Made by a program: the position numbers and the translations under genes
Source: Sphaerochaeta associata
GTDB lineage: Bacteria > Spirochaetota > Spirochaetia > Sphaerochaetales > Sphaerochaetaceae
Assembly: GCF_022869165.1 (NCBI RefSeq)
Contig: NZ_CP094929.1
Location: forward strand, 806,001 to 870,000
Direction of reading: 5' to 3'
Length of the DNA stretch: 64,000 nt
Notes under the pieces: model-generated
The model's database searches: none
The model's input: the letters and a program-made list of their open reading frames with translations, nothing else
Told to the model about the DNA's origin: nothing
In this document: in pieces, positions 8,556-17,262 of the stretch
Layout: every line of letters begins with the position of its first letter
Numbering within the stretch: the first letter of the stretch is position 1

Positions 8556-9074
8556 ATGCACCTTATCGAATGCTCCCGATCCTATGCCGACCAGATCCTG
8601 GCCATGTACAACGATGTCATCAAGACTTCCACTGCCATGTTTGAAACCCATGAGCGTAATCAGGCATACATGAGCACCTGGTTCGATGCAAAGGAGCAGA
8701 GTGGATATCCCGTCATCGGCCTGGTGGATGATCAGGATGTCTTACTTGCTTTCGGGACCTACGGCTCCTTCAGGTCAAGTTCCGGGTATCTGTATACCAT
8801 CGAGCACTCAATCCATGTTCGCAAGGAACATCGAGGCAAGGGCCTTGGGAAGATCATTCTCACTGCCTTGATCGAGAAAGCCATCGAACAGCAGTACCAC
8901 TGCATGGTCGGAGCGATTGATTCAGAGAATACCGCATCCATCCATCTGCACGAAAAGGCCGGGTTCGAATCTATCGGTGTGGTCAAGGAAGCAGGGTACA
9001 AGTTCGGTACATACAGAAGCCTGGTCCTGATGCAGCTGCTTCTCCCGACACCTGAGAATCCGAAGGGAATATAA
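8556..9074 (+). CDS. GNAT acetyltransferase, phosphinothricin N-acetyltransferase-like
   Basis: The 172-residue protein starts at ATG 8556 behind TTAGGAGG; an earlier in-frame ATG lacks a ribosome site. One GNAT domain spans most of it. The acetyl-CoA pyrophosphate loop reads R-K-E-H-R-G-K-G-L-G-K at about 89-99. The later H-E-K-A-G-F-E motif and layout match the Pat/YncA subfamily, which acetylates amino-acid-like amines (phosphinothricin, methionine sulfoximine). The natural substrate is unknown. It stands alone after a terminator. Confidence 0.85.
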   Translation: MHLIECSRSYADQILAMYNDVIKTSTAMFETHERNQAYMSTWFDAKEQSGYPVIGLVDDQDVLLAFGTYGSFRSSSGYLYTIEHSIHVRKEHRGKGLGKIILTALIEKAIEQQYHCMVGAIDSENTASIHLHEKAGFESIGVVKEAGYKFGTYRSLVLMQLLLPTPENPKGI

Positions 9075-9147
9075 GCTTCAAGAAGTATTCCTCCTGTTTT
9101 ATAAACAGAAGCCAAGTCTCATCGGGTTATAGGAATCTTCTTTTGAG

Positions 9148-9176
9148 TTGAAAAGATAGAAAGGTTAGTATATAAT
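9148..9176 (+). promoter_or_regulatory. Sigma-70-like promoter
   Basis: TTGAAA (9148-9153) and a perfect TATAAT (9171-9176) with a 17-base spacer lie about 45 bases before the AlbA_2 gene start. Confidence 0.7.
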
Positions 9177-9220
9177 AGAAAAAGTTAGATAAGAAAAGAT
9201 TAATAAAAGGTGTAGACAGG

Positions 9221-10507
9221 ATGTATGTAGAATCTGAAACTCTGGAATTGAAACGTGAGTTAACTGATGATTCACTTAAAACAATAGTGGCATTTGCCAA
9301 TACAAAAGGTGGAACTATTATTTACGGAGTCAATGATGATTCTTCTTTGGTTGGAACTTTGCCCATTGATTTGGTGCTTCCTCGATTGACCAATATGATT
9401 CGAGATTCAATAGTCCCTGATATTACGCGGTTTGTTTCCTATAACCAAAAGCAAATCGATTCAACCATAATACTTGAAGTGAGAGTAAGCAGGGGTACTC
9501 AGCGTCCTTACGCATTGAAACATAAGGGGTTAAGCCCTCGAGGTGTATTTGTTCGACAAGGCTCTTCCACTGTTATGGCTAGTATGGATACAATACGAAT
9601 GATGATTATAGAAACAGATCACCGACGATACGAGCTCGAGGTTTCAGCAAATCAAGCGCTTACATTTTTACAGGCAACCCGGTTGTTTGCAGAACGCCGT
9701 ATTCCTTTCGAAGAAACTCATCAGAAAACCCTTCATATCCGAGATGGGGAGGGTCGCTTTACAAATCTTGGGTTGCTGCTCTCCGATCAATGCGAACATA
9801 CGACGAAAGTGGCAATTTTCCAAGGCACTGATTTTTCTATTTTTAGGGATAGAAGAGAATTTTCAGGTTCATTGCTCACACAGCTTCAGGAAGTAGGAGA
9901 ATATGTACAACAGTACAACAGGATTCGTTCGGAATTTCCTGGGCTTATCCGCATTGATAGCTATGACTATCCACCATTAGCGCTTCGTGAAGCTCTCCTT
10001 AATTGCTATGTGCACCGCGAATACGCCAGCAGCGCAGCAACTCTTCTTCATGTGTTTGACGATCGATTGGAATATATCACGTTTGGTGGGCTGGTGTCTG
10101 ACGTGAGCCTGGAAGACTTGAAGTTGGGTATTTCCCTAAGCCGGAATGAGTACCTAGCACGTGTCCTGCATCTTTTGGGAATAATTGAAGCCTATGGTAC
10201 AGGCTTTCCTCGTATCTTCGAACAGTATGCAAAGTCATCATGTAAACCGGTAATAGAAACAAGCCCGAATGCTTTTAAAGTAACGCTCCCTAATAGGAAC
10301 TACTTGGTAGAACATGTTGGAGAGAGTGAAGGGCTGTATGAAGCCTATCAGTACATCAAAAGCAAAGGGAGCATTCAAAGAAAAGACCTACAAACTTTTC
10401 TTGGTATTTCCCAAACCCAGGCAGGGGTCCTACTCAAGCGATTACTCGATAAGAATATGATTTTTGTTCTTGGGAAGGGAAAGCTTACTAAATATATTGC
10501 GCATTAA
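9221..10507 (+). CDS. AlbA_2/Schlafen-type putative regulator with HATPase-like domain
   Basis: This 428-residue protein opens with an AlbA_2 (divergent AAA_4/Schlafen) domain, residues about 1-115. Its marks are E-S-E-T-L-E-L-K-R-E, then I-V-A-F-A-N-T-K-G-G-T and Y-G-V-N-D-D. The middle contains the HATPase_c_4-like core, with A-L-R-E-A-L-L-N-C-Y-V-H-R-E-Y near 263-277 and F-D-D-R-L-E about 290. The C-terminus (about 370-428) looks like a winged helix. Such proteins are annotated as putative transcriptional regulators and often sit in defence or mobile regions; biochemical roles are poorly known. The gene reads lower in G+C than its neighbours. A broken homologue lies at 50425-51840. Confidence 0.85.
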   Translation: MYVESETLELKRELTDDSLKTIVAFANTKGGTIIYGVNDDSSLVGTLPIDLVLPRLTNMIRDSIVPDITRFVSYNQKQIDSTIILEVRVSRGTQRPYALKHKGLSPRGVFVRQGSSTVMASMDTIRMMIIETDHRRYELEVSANQALTFLQATRLFAERRIPFEETHQKTLHIRDGEGRFTNLGLLLSDQCEHTTKVAIFQGTDFSIFRDRREFSGSLLTQLQEVGEYVQQYNRIRSEFPGLIRIDSYDYPPLALREALLNCYVHREYASSAATLLHVFDDRLEYITFGGLVSDVSLEDLKLGISLSRNEYLARVLHLLGIIEAYGTGFPRIFEQYAKSSCKPVIETSPNAFKVTLPNRNYLVEHVGESEGLYEAYQYIKSKGSIQRKDLQTFLGISQTQAGVLLKRLLDKNMIFVLGKGKLTKYIAH

Positions 10508-10524
10508 TGTACCGTAGGTGATGC

Positions 10525-10566
10525 ACAAAAAGAGAAGCCAGTGATGTTTCCCGCAACACTGGCTTC
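10525..10566 (-). terminator. Terminator of the small secreted-peptide gene
   Basis: Perfect arms GAAGCCAGTG (10534-10543) and CACTGGCTTC (10557-10566) are followed on the minus strand by TCTCTTTTTG. Confidence 0.8.
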
Positions 10567-10613
10567 TAACTATATGCAAGCTTGTCTGTCCGGACGCGCT
10601 TTCTGAGAACTCT

Positions 10614-10850
10614 TTAATTGGCAACTACAAACAGTGTCCTCTCCATTCCCTGCTCGTACATCGAGTAGGTGAAGTTGTATGCGTTGGAGGCAACCAGAAA
10701 TCCGAACTCATCGGCGATGAAGGTGGTTCTTTCGGGAACGTAGGCGGCCAGTCTCAAGACCGTGGTTTCATTCGTGCCTGCAGCAAAGAGGGAGGAAGAG
10801 AGCAGGGCCATCAGGATGATGGTTGTTATAATGGTTGCTAACTTCTTCAT
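10614..10850 (-). CDS. Small secreted protein of unknown function
   Basis: The 78-residue product has a clear signal peptide: K-K, then hydrophobic residues 5-20, then S-L-F-A-A with cleavage near 23. The mature peptide is about 55 residues, contains no cysteine and ends F-V-V-A-N. No family is recognised. AAGGAG lies before the ATG, a consensus promoter sits at 10884-10912 and a strong terminator follows, so the gene is a complete transcription unit despite its size. It could be a periplasmic factor, a short envelope protein or a fragment of a once larger exported protein; the sequence does not decide. Confidence 0.7.
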   Translation of the reverse strand: MKKLATIITTIILMALLSSSLFAAGTNETTVLRLAAYVPERTTFIADEFGFLVASNAYNFTYSMYEQGMERTLFVVAN

Positions 10851-11212
10851 CTGTTCTCTCCTTTTTACCGTTGTTGCACTTGAAGAATACGTAAGATGTG
10901 AGAAGATGTCAATATAGTAAATGATATAATTTATTATATTGAAAGAAATTAGAGAATGTCATATGTAAGAAGAAGCGATATATAACATCTACCAGCAACA
11001 TCTCACATATCACAAGTTTTAACCGGTTTAGTAATCGGCCTGCATCACTTGTGACAGAGAGAAATCGCAGGAATTTGAAGGCAATTGAGGAAGTGATGGA
11101 AAAGATGCCTATGGCACACCCTCAGCTGTGACAAGAGACATGAACGAAGTAAGGTGCTGCTTCTGACAGGAGAGCGGTGGAAGATGTGATATGAACTTCT
11201 ACCATTTCCAGA
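10851..11212. other. Intergenic region
   Basis: No convincing gene is seen. The left end holds the promoter for the small secreted protein. An AT-rich inverted repeat with arms TCAATATA (10909-10916) and TATATTGA (10935-10942) overlaps its -35 side. The remainder has no recognised RNA or repeat. Confidence 0.45.
10884..10912 (-). promoter_or_regulatory. Sigma-70-like promoter of small secreted-peptide gene
   Basis: On the minus strand TTGACA (10912-10907) and TATTCT (10889-10884) are separated by 17 bases, with the ribosome site about 20 bases downstream. Confidence 0.65.
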
Positions 11213-11242
11213 CAAAAAGAAACCTGCCGATAAGGCAGGCTT
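11213..11242 (-). terminator. Terminator of the 11264-11863 gene
   Basis: Arms AACCTGCC (11221-11228) and GGCAGGC (11234-11240) form a short GC-rich stem. On the minus strand it is followed by TTTCTTTTTG. Confidence 0.8.
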
Positions 11243-11263
11243 CACGTCACTGGTTTGTGCTTT

Positions 11264-11863
11264 TTACTGGATACCCAACAAATCCTTGATCTGGGCCTTG
11301 GCTTGGGTCAGGATATTGGTGTACTGGTCGTCAAGCTGGGAGAGTTGTTTGTCCAGCAGCTTCATGAACTCCGGGTCCTGTTCGGGCCTGAGGGTGAAGT
11401 TGGGACCGTACTGCTTGCGCAGCTGAGCCTCTTTCTGTTGGAGAGCGGGAGCAAACTGCTGTTTCATCCGCTCAACCAAGTCCTCTTGGTTCTCCAAGTA
11501 TTGGCTGAAAAATCCTTCAAGCTGCCCAAGCAGCTGCTCAAGCTGCTCGTTGCCCTCTCCAAGAATCATGCCAAGGTCGAGGACCTTCGCAAAGTTCTCC
11601 TTGAACGCAGTATTTCTGGGAAGTGCAAGATTGGAAAGCATGGTGAGAGCCATTCCTTCCTTGAATGCTTCCTTCTCCTCTGCGGGAACAGCATCATACT
11701 GTTTCTTGGTGCCTTCCTTGGTTGCATCTATATGGCTGAGGAAGGTTCCTGCCAGCTGTCTTCCTTCCTTGACCTTCAGGTCCCGCTTGATCTTCACTGG
11801 GTCCACCTGGAGTTTTTCTGTCTTTTCCAGCGCAAGTTCCCATGCAGATTTTATGATTGCCAT
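11264..11863 (-). CDS. Conserved-looking helical cytoplasmic protein
   Basis: The 199-residue protein has no signal peptide or membrane segment. It is almost entirely helix-forming and charged, with long Gln/Glu/Lys-rich stretches from about 95 to 195 that suggest coiled coil. The opening A-I-I-K-S-A-W-E-L-A-L-E-K-T-E-K resembles hypothetical proteins I associate with other spirochaetes, but I cannot assign a family. GAGGAG precedes the ATG and the gene has its own terminator. Function is unknown. Confidence 0.7.
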   Translation of the reverse strand: MAIIKSAWELALEKTEKLQVDPVKIKRDLKVKEGRQLAGTFLSHIDATKEGTKKQYDAVPAEEKEAFKEGMALTMLSNLALPRNTAFKENFAKVLDLGMILGEGNEQLEQLLGQLEGFFSQYLENQEDLVERMKQQFAPALQQKEAQLRKQYGPNFTLRPEQDPEFMKLLDKQLSQLDDQYTNILTQAKAQIKDLLGIQ

Positions 11864-11943
11864 AGTCGACTCCTCATTACTTTACCAAAGATAGTACAGT
11901 TCGCTGTCTTGGACAAGTCTTGGTTTGGTGATAGTCTCGAGCC

Positions 11944-12597
11944 ATGGAACTGGAACTTACCATTATGTACATCTTCGACCTGTTCGGAACCTTCATCTTC
12001 GCCATAACCGGGGCTGTAAAGGGTGTACGCTGTAAACTCGACATCCTTGGGGTGGTGGTGTTCGCCTGCACCGTCGGTTGCGGTGGCGGCATGTTTCGCG
12101 ACATGCTCATCGGGGCAACCCCGGTTGCCGCACTGACCGACAGTGCCTATATTCTCACCTGTGTAGGCACCGGGCTGGCAGTCTTTTTCCTTGCTCCGAA
12201 ATTTGTCGGGAAGTGGAGGGTCATTCTCTTTGCCGATTCCCTTGGCTTGGGAGTCTTTACCGCCCTGGGGGTGGCAAAAGGGGCCATGTACGGCATAGGC
12301 CCGGTAGGGCAGGTGCTCTGCGGTGTCTTCTCAGCCGTAGGAGGTGGAGTGGTCCGAGACATCATGAGCCGTTCGGTACCAACCGTCCTGACCAGTGACT
12401 TTTATGCCACCGCATCGTTGATCGGAGGCATACTCTATCTGATTCTTGAAATGACAGACTTGGGGATTTTTCCCAAATTTCTGATCGCCAGCAGCACGGT
12501 GTTCATCATCCGCCTGATCGCGATCAAATACCGGTTTCACCTGCCTGTTGCCGATACCGCCCTGCCGGTGGACGACTACTTGACCATGCAAAAATGA
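11944..12597 (+). CDS. TRIC-family (UPF0126) cation channel-like membrane protein
   Basis: The 217-residue inner-membrane protein has about seven helices in two tandem repeats. Each repeat carries the family signature: G-G-G-M-F-R-D-M-L near residues 45-53 and G-G-G-V-V-R-D-I-M near 132-140. TRIC proteins form trimeric potassium channels; bacterial members such as YicG are otherwise poorly characterised. The start at 11944 lacks a clear ribosome site, and ATG 11965 (M-Y-I-F-D-L-F-G) is an alternative that keeps the first helix intact. It is followed by alaX after 15 bases, so the two probably share a transcript. Confidence 0.88.
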   Translation: MELELTIMYIFDLFGTFIFAITGAVKGVRCKLDILGVVVFACTVGCGGGMFRDMLIGATPVAALTDSAYILTCVGTGLAVFFLAPKFVGKWRVILFADSLGLGVFTALGVAKGAMYGIGPVGQVLCGVFSAVGGGVVRDIMSRSVPTVLTSDFYATASLIGGILYLILEMTDLGIFPKFLIASSTVFIIRLIAIKYRFHLPVADTALPVDDYLTMQK

Positions 12598-12612
12598 ATT
12601 GGAAGGAAATAC

Positions 12613-13797
12613 ATGCACTCATATCCACTGTATTACGAAAAGCCCTATCAGAAAACGCATACAGCTGCCATTGTCGACATCGTTGACAACACACTTGTTC
12701 TGGACTCCACCATCTGCTACCCCGAAGGCGGAGGGCAGAGTGGTGACATCGGCTTAATTTCAGGTGTTCAACTCGTGAACACAACCAAGGACGATGATCA
12801 TACCATATACCACCATGTAGTAGAGCAAAAGTTCAGTGTTGGAGAGAAGGTAACCATCGAGCTTGACTGGGATCATCGCTACCACTTTATGCAGATGCAC
12901 ACCGCTCAACACGTGGCCAGCGGTCTTTTATTCACTCGTTTTGGCATCCAGACGGTAAGCGTCCACCAAGGCGAACGCGTTCTCACCATCGAAACCGATG
13001 CAGCGGGTGTGGAAGAAGCAACATGCTTTGAACTGGAGGATTTGGTGAATGCAGTGGTGCGTCAGAACCATCCTGTGCACTACGAAGTACATACCCAAAG
13101 CTCGGCGCAGAATCTGGGACTGAGAAGATCGATCAAGGTGGAGGGAGATGGAGTGCGTCTGGTTGTCGTCGACGATGTCGATACGGTGGCCTGCGGAGGG
13201 CTGCATGCAGCCAGCACTGCTGAAATAGAACTTTTCCACTACTATGGACAGGAGAAAATCCGCGGCCACATCCGCCTTATTTTCACCGTGGGGAAAGTCG
13301 CCCGAGAAGAGATTCGCAGGGCGGAGGCGGCGGCCAGGGAGCTGGGTGTGCTCTTTTCTTCCCCTCTGGATGGCTTGGTTGATGTCGCAAGAACTGCAGT
13401 TGCCTCAGCTGCCTTGGTAAAAAGCGAACTGAGAAAGGCACAACAGGCAATTGCCTCCCTTCTGCTCGGTTCCTTGGTGGAGAAAGCCGATAGGGTAGGC
13501 ATGGTGCCGGTGGTCTACTGGAATGTTCCTGAAGAAATGGATATGAAGGATATCGCCCAAGCCTTGGTGGAACATGAGGATTTGCTCCTTTGTGCAGCCA
13601 AGGAAGTTGAGGGAGGAGTGCTGTGGTTGATCGGCGTCCAGGGGAAGGCTTCGGCAGTGCTGGACTTCAACACAGGCAAAAGCTCATTGCTTTCAGCCAT
13701 TGAAGGCAAGGGAGGAGGCAAAGCCCCGCTTTTCCAAGGGTCGGCGCAAGCCTGTAGCACAACCTTTTTCTCTGCATGCAAGGATCTCATACAATGA
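12613..13797 (+). CDS. alaX: Alanyl-tRNA editing protein, long form with DHHA1 domain
   Basis: The 394-residue trans-editing enzyme hydrolyses mischarged Ser- or Gly-tRNA-Ala. An AlaRS-like second additional domain carries P-E-G-G-G-Q-S-G-D at 37-45, the zinc pair H96-T-A-Q-H100, and the second pair C194-G-G-L-H198. The C-terminal DHHA1 domain (about 245-394) ends with G-G-G-K-A-P-L-F-Q-G-S-A. The aminoacylation domain of AlaRS is absent. GGAAGGAAAT lies before the start. The stop overlaps the next gene by ATGA. Confidence 0.92.
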   Translation: MHSYPLYYEKPYQKTHTAAIVDIVDNTLVLDSTICYPEGGGQSGDIGLISGVQLVNTTKDDDHTIYHHVVEQKFSVGEKVTIELDWDHRYHFMQMHTAQHVASGLLFTRFGIQTVSVHQGERVLTIETDAAGVEEATCFELEDLVNAVVRQNHPVHYEVHTQSSAQNLGLRRSIKVEGDGVRLVVVDDVDTVACGGLHAASTAEIELFHYYGQEKIRGHIRLIFTVGKVAREEIRRAEAAARELGVLFSSPLDGLVDVARTAVASAALVKSELRKAQQAIASLLLGSLVEKADRVGMVPVVYWNVPEEMDMKDIAQALVEHEDLLLCAAKEVEGGVLWLIGVQGKASAVLDFNTGKSSLLSAIEGKGGGKAPLFQGSAQACSTTFFSACKDLIQ

Positions 13798-14420
13798 CAT
13801 TGAAAGAACGAGTCAAAGCACTCTTTTCAAAGGAGACCTATCTGTTGGCGGATGGGTCCCTCGATACCAAGAAGCTGTTCAAGCGCACCTTGGTCCTCAT
13901 GCTCTTCATATTTTCACTCTACTTCATCGGCTTTCAGTTCTACCAACGACTTGGGTGGGACCAGAATGCTGTGGTTCAGCGGTTCATCACAGACTTTGGC
14001 GTCTCAGGGGTGGCCCTGTACGTCTATATCGTCGACCTCTTCGTCCTGCCCTTGTCGGTGGACCTGATGTGGCCTTTTGTGATGGAGTGGCATCCGCTTT
14101 TAGCGATTGTGGTGATGGGAACCGCCTCGGTGGCAGGAGCCTTCAGTGCCTATCTGTTCGGCCGTCTGATGGGTCTCATTCCCCTGTTCAAGAGATGGGT
14201 GCTGAAGCAGTCGGGTACGCACACCGAGCAGCTGATCACCAAGTACGGCATCTGGGCGATTGTCATCAGCGGCCTGACACCCTTGCCGTTTTCCACCATC
14301 TGCACCGTTGCAGGCATCGTAGAGCTCAAAGTCCACCATGTCCTGCTCTCCAGCCTCATCCGCTATGTGCGAATGGCGCTTTACTACCTGATTTTCGCCG
14401 GCTTGATCGTTATCGGCTGA
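13794..14420 (+). CDS. VTT/DedA-like integral membrane protein
   Basis: The 208-residue protein starts at ATG 13794, which overlaps the alaX stop as ATGA, with AAGGA upstream. Helices lie at about 30-52, 70-92, 97-130, 155-180 and 187-207. The loop G-R-L-M-G, then the P-L-P-F-S-T segment and V-A-G-I-V-E, fit the SNARE-associated/VTT superfamily. DedA members are flippases or transporters for undecaprenyl phosphate or phosphatidylethanolamine; the subfamily here is not certain. Its 3' end overlaps purB, which converges from the other strand, by 11 bases. Confidence 0.72.
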   Translation: MTLKERVKALFSKETYLLADGSLDTKKLFKRTLVLMLFIFSLYFIGFQFYQRLGWDQNAVVQRFITDFGVSGVALYVYIVDLFVLPLSVDLMWPFVMEWHPLLAIVVMGTASVAGAFSAYLFGRLMGLIPLFKRWVLKQSGTHTEQLITKYGIWAIVISGLTPLPFSTICTVAGIVELKVHHVLLSSLIRYVRMALYYLIFAGLIVIG

Positions 14421-15813
14421 GCGCTTCCCTGATTTCCTCGATCACCTTGCGGGTGCGCTCTGCGCTGTCCCCGGTGTAATCCTTGGCATCGAGCAGGACT
14501 TCGATGGCTTCTTTTTGAAGAAAGGAACGGACCGTCTTGTCTTCGCAGAGCATCTGCTTGAGAGTGTTGGGCTTGCCGGCCTGTACTTCGGCCCATGCCT
14601 TGAGACTGTGCTCGCGGATAAGCTCGTGCATTTCCTGACGGTTTGCCCCTCTTTTACCCAGCTCCATCAGAAGTCGCTCGCTTGCGGCAAAAATGCCGTA
14701 GGAAGCCAGGTTGCGCTCGATGCCGGCAATATGGACCTGCATACCCTGCACCACCTTGACTGCGGTGCTGAGAATCTCATCGACTGATAAGAAGAGTTCG
14801 GGCAGCACCAGACGACGGTTGGCGCTGTCGTCGAGGGTGCGTTCGAGCAAGGTGGAGGCGGCATTCTGCCAGAGAACACCCTGCTGTGCTTCCACGAAAC
14901 GACAGAGACTGTCGATTTTTTCACTGTTGATCGGATTGCGCTTGAACGGCATGGCCGAAGAACCTACCTGCTTGGAACCGAAGGGCTCGCTCCACTCTCC
15001 GATCGGAGGGCTTTGCAGCAGACGGAAATCGATGAAGAACTTGTACAAGGTTGCACACAGGGATGAGAGGGCTTGTCCGATCCTGAGGTCCTGCTTTCGG
15101 GTATAGACCTGGGTTGCAGCCGTATAGGCGTTCAAGCCAAGGTCCTGCATCACCATAGCCTCAAGTTGCGAGGCGGTGATGCCGGTTCCTTTGAGCAATT
15201 CCGTATAACTTGCACTGGTTCCCACCGCACCTTTCATGCCCTTGCCCCGGATCGAGGCCTGGATGCGAATCAGGTCCTCCAGGTCCTCGCCGAGGTCCTG
15301 GGCGGTCTGTGCCAGGCGATAACCGACAGTGGTGGGTTCTGCCGGCTGAATATGGGTGAAGGCCATGCAAGGTTGGTCTGCATAGGCCTCCATTTTGTTG
15401 ATGAACGTTTCAAGCAGTGTTTTTGTCTGGATGATTACGAGCCCTAGAGCTTCCCTCAGGCGCAGGGCATCCATATTGTCCAGAATGTCCATGCTGGTGG
15501 CCCCGAGGTGGATGATCGCTCCGGCATTCGGACACTGCTCGGCATAGGTCTTGATCTCAGCCATCAGGTCATGGCGGATTTCGGCTTCAATCGCTGTAGC
15601 CCGCTCGATGTCGATGTTGTCCTGGTTTGCAATCAGCTCATCAAGCTGCTGTTGCGATACCAACCCTGCTTCAGCCTGAGCCTTGGCCAAGGCCACCCAG
15701 ATGCGCCGCAGCAGCTTGCGTTTATGCTCTTCACTGAAAATGGTTCGCATCTGCTCGCCGGCATAACGCCAGCTGAAAGGGGAAAGGTAGGTGTCATGGG
15801 AAAAGCTTTGCAT
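14410..15813 (-). CDS. purB: Adenylosuccinate lyase
   Basis: The 467-residue enzyme cleaves SAICAR and adenylosuccinate in purine synthesis. The fumarase/aspartase signature reads G-S-S-A-M-P-F-K-R-N-P near 290-300. The catalytic T-S-M-D region (H-L-G-A-T-S-M-D-I, about 103-111) and the H-I-Q-P-A-E-P-T-T segment near 157 are present. Length matches the longer eukaryote-like PurB class. It lies 47 bases after potD on the same strand and may be co-transcribed with it. purA is elsewhere, at 26986-28257. Confidence 0.93.
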   Translation of the reverse strand: MQSFSHDTYLSPFSWRYAGEQMRTIFSEEHKRKLLRRIWVALAKAQAEAGLVSQQQLDELIANQDNIDIERATAIEAEIRHDLMAEIKTYAEQCPNAGAIIHLGATSMDILDNMDALRLREALGLVIIQTKTLLETFINKMEAYADQPCMAFTHIQPAEPTTVGYRLAQTAQDLGEDLEDLIRIQASIRGKGMKGAVGTSASYTELLKGTGITASQLEAMVMQDLGLNAYTAATQVYTRKQDLRIGQALSSLCATLYKFFIDFRLLQSPPIGEWSEPFGSKQVGSSAMPFKRNPINSEKIDSLCRFVEAQQGVLWQNAASTLLERTLDDSANRRLVLPELFLSVDEILSTAVKVVQGMQVHIAGIERNLASYGIFAASERLLMELGKRGANRQEMHELIREHSLKAWAEVQAGKPNTLKQMLCEDKTVRSFLQKEAIEVLLDAKDYTGDSAERTRKVIEEIREALSR

Positions 15814-15860
15814 TCAGACCTCCGCTTACCCATGACTGTACCCTCTATCGTAATACTAGG

Positions 15861-16934
15861 TCAATTGACGTAACGGATGGTCTCCCATGCCTTGTTGTAC
15901 ATCTCAAGGTTCGGACCAAGGTCGTCCTTCAGCTCGTAGTTCTCAAGCATCTCGACGGTGTAGAACGGAGTGGTGGTCCGATACTTCTCAGCTTCGGTAT
16001 TCACCGAGGCGGGGAAGTGGAAGCGGTCGAGGAACTGGGCATAGTTCTCCGGCTTGTGGATGTAGTTGATGAACTCAAGGGCAAGGTCGTAGTTCCTGGC
16101 TCCCTTGGGAATGCACATGGAGTCGAAGTACATCGGACCGCCGTCGATGGGGAGGAAGAAGTCGATGTCGGCCCACTGGCTCTCGGGGATCTCTTCGAAA
16201 ATCGCCTCGGCATAGCCGTGGGAGACCCAGTACTCGCCAGAGGCGAAGGACTTGGCAAACCCTTCTGCATCGAACTTGACCAGATTCGGCTTCCACTTGT
16301 CGTTGACAAGCTTGCGTGCTGCTTCCAGTTCTGCGGGATTTGTAGTGTTGACCGAGTAACCCAAATATGCCAACGCATCGCCCAGGACTTCACGCATATC
16401 GTCCATCATGACCATACGGCCGGCAAGCCGGGTGTCACCAAAAATATTCCAGGTCTTCTCGTACTCCTTGACCATCTTGGTGTTGACTGCGATGCCAGTG
16501 GCTCCGAGGTAGTAGGGGACCGAGTACTCCATCTTCGGGTCATAGTAGGCCTTGGAGAGGGCGAAATCGGTGATGTACTGGAGGTTGGGCATTTTGGAAA
16601 CGTCCAATTTTTCCAGCATGTTCAGGTTTTTCATGATCGAGACATAGTCGCCCGAGGGGAAGATTACGTCATAGCCTGCACTGCCACTGGCCATCAACTT
16701 TGCGAACATCTCCTCATTGGAGGCAAAGTAGTCCAGAACCACGTCCACCCCAAACTCCTTCTCAAACGATTCAACGACCGAGTCGGGAGTATAGTAGGAC
16801 CAGTTGTACACATACAGTTTTTTACTGCCGGTGGTGTTGTTCTCCGTTGTCTTGGAACAACCGAGGAAGAGAAGACTGCCCAGGACAACCAGGGCTATAG
16901 CGAGGATGAGGTGCTTGGTGGTAGGTTTGCTCAC
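15861..16934 (-). CDS. potD: Spermidine/putrescine-type ABC substrate-binding lipoprotein
   Basis: The 357-residue lipoprotein starts at GTG 16934, with AGGAGG seven bases upstream. The frame is open about 100 codons further, but that extension has no start signal and non-protein-like composition. Lipobox L-F-L-G-C is at residues 21-25. Mature features of PotD/PotF binding proteins follow: L-Y-V-Y-N-W-S-Y-Y-T-P near the start, Y-D-V-I-F-P-S-G-D-Y, then Y-L-G-A-T-G-I-A-V-N. It would capture polyamines outside the inner membrane. No potA, potB or potC lies nearby, so the permease must be encoded elsewhere. purB follows on the same strand. Confidence 0.88.
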   Translation of the reverse strand: MSKPTTKHLILAIALVVLGSLLFLGCSKTTENNTTGSKKLYVYNWSYYTPDSVVESFEKEFGVDVVLDYFASNEEMFAKLMASGSAGYDVIFPSGDYVSIMKNLNMLEKLDVSKMPNLQYITDFALSKAYYDPKMEYSVPYYLGATGIAVNTKMVKEYEKTWNIFGDTRLAGRMVMMDDMREVLGDALAYLGYSVNTTNPAELEAARKLVNDKWKPNLVKFDAEGFAKSFASGEYWVSHGYAEAIFEEIPESQWADIDFFLPIDGGPMYFDSMCIPKGARNYDLALEFINYIHKPENYAQFLDRFHFPASVNTEAEKYRTTTPFYTVEMLENYELKDDLGPNLEMYNKAWETIRYVN

Positions 16935-17262
16935 GGCTAAACCTCCTGTACTATGGTGATGTCTGCCCGTCCAGGTCAACATACGCCATTCCCTGGATCG
17001 GTGATAGTTGTGAAGCCTTGCAAAACAAGGCCCAATAAAGATTTCTAGGCTGGAGTGGCAAGGAGAAGATAAGATTTGGAACTGGTGATGTGGCGCATCG
17101 GCATCTCCTCTGAATTCAGCCCCATAATTGGGTATTTCTGCAAGTAGGTCAATAACTTTACGCTTCAAAACGAAAAATTGGCAAAATAATTTTTCCAACG
17201 AGCCGCTCATTTCGGGTGTTGCATAAACACTCTTTATCACCGATACTTGCTCTCCAAGAACT
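16935..17262. other. Divergent intergenic region between potD and PHP gene
   Basis: About 330 bases serve divergent genes. A hairpin GCCTTG/CAAGGC (17015-17031) would lie in the potD leader. No riboswitch that I can recognise and no coding frame with a start signal is seen. Confidence 0.4.

Noticed and set aside
16935-17240. N-terminal extension of the potD frame
   Set aside because: GTG 16934 has AGGAGG at correct spacing and starts a proper lipoprotein signal; the extension does not.
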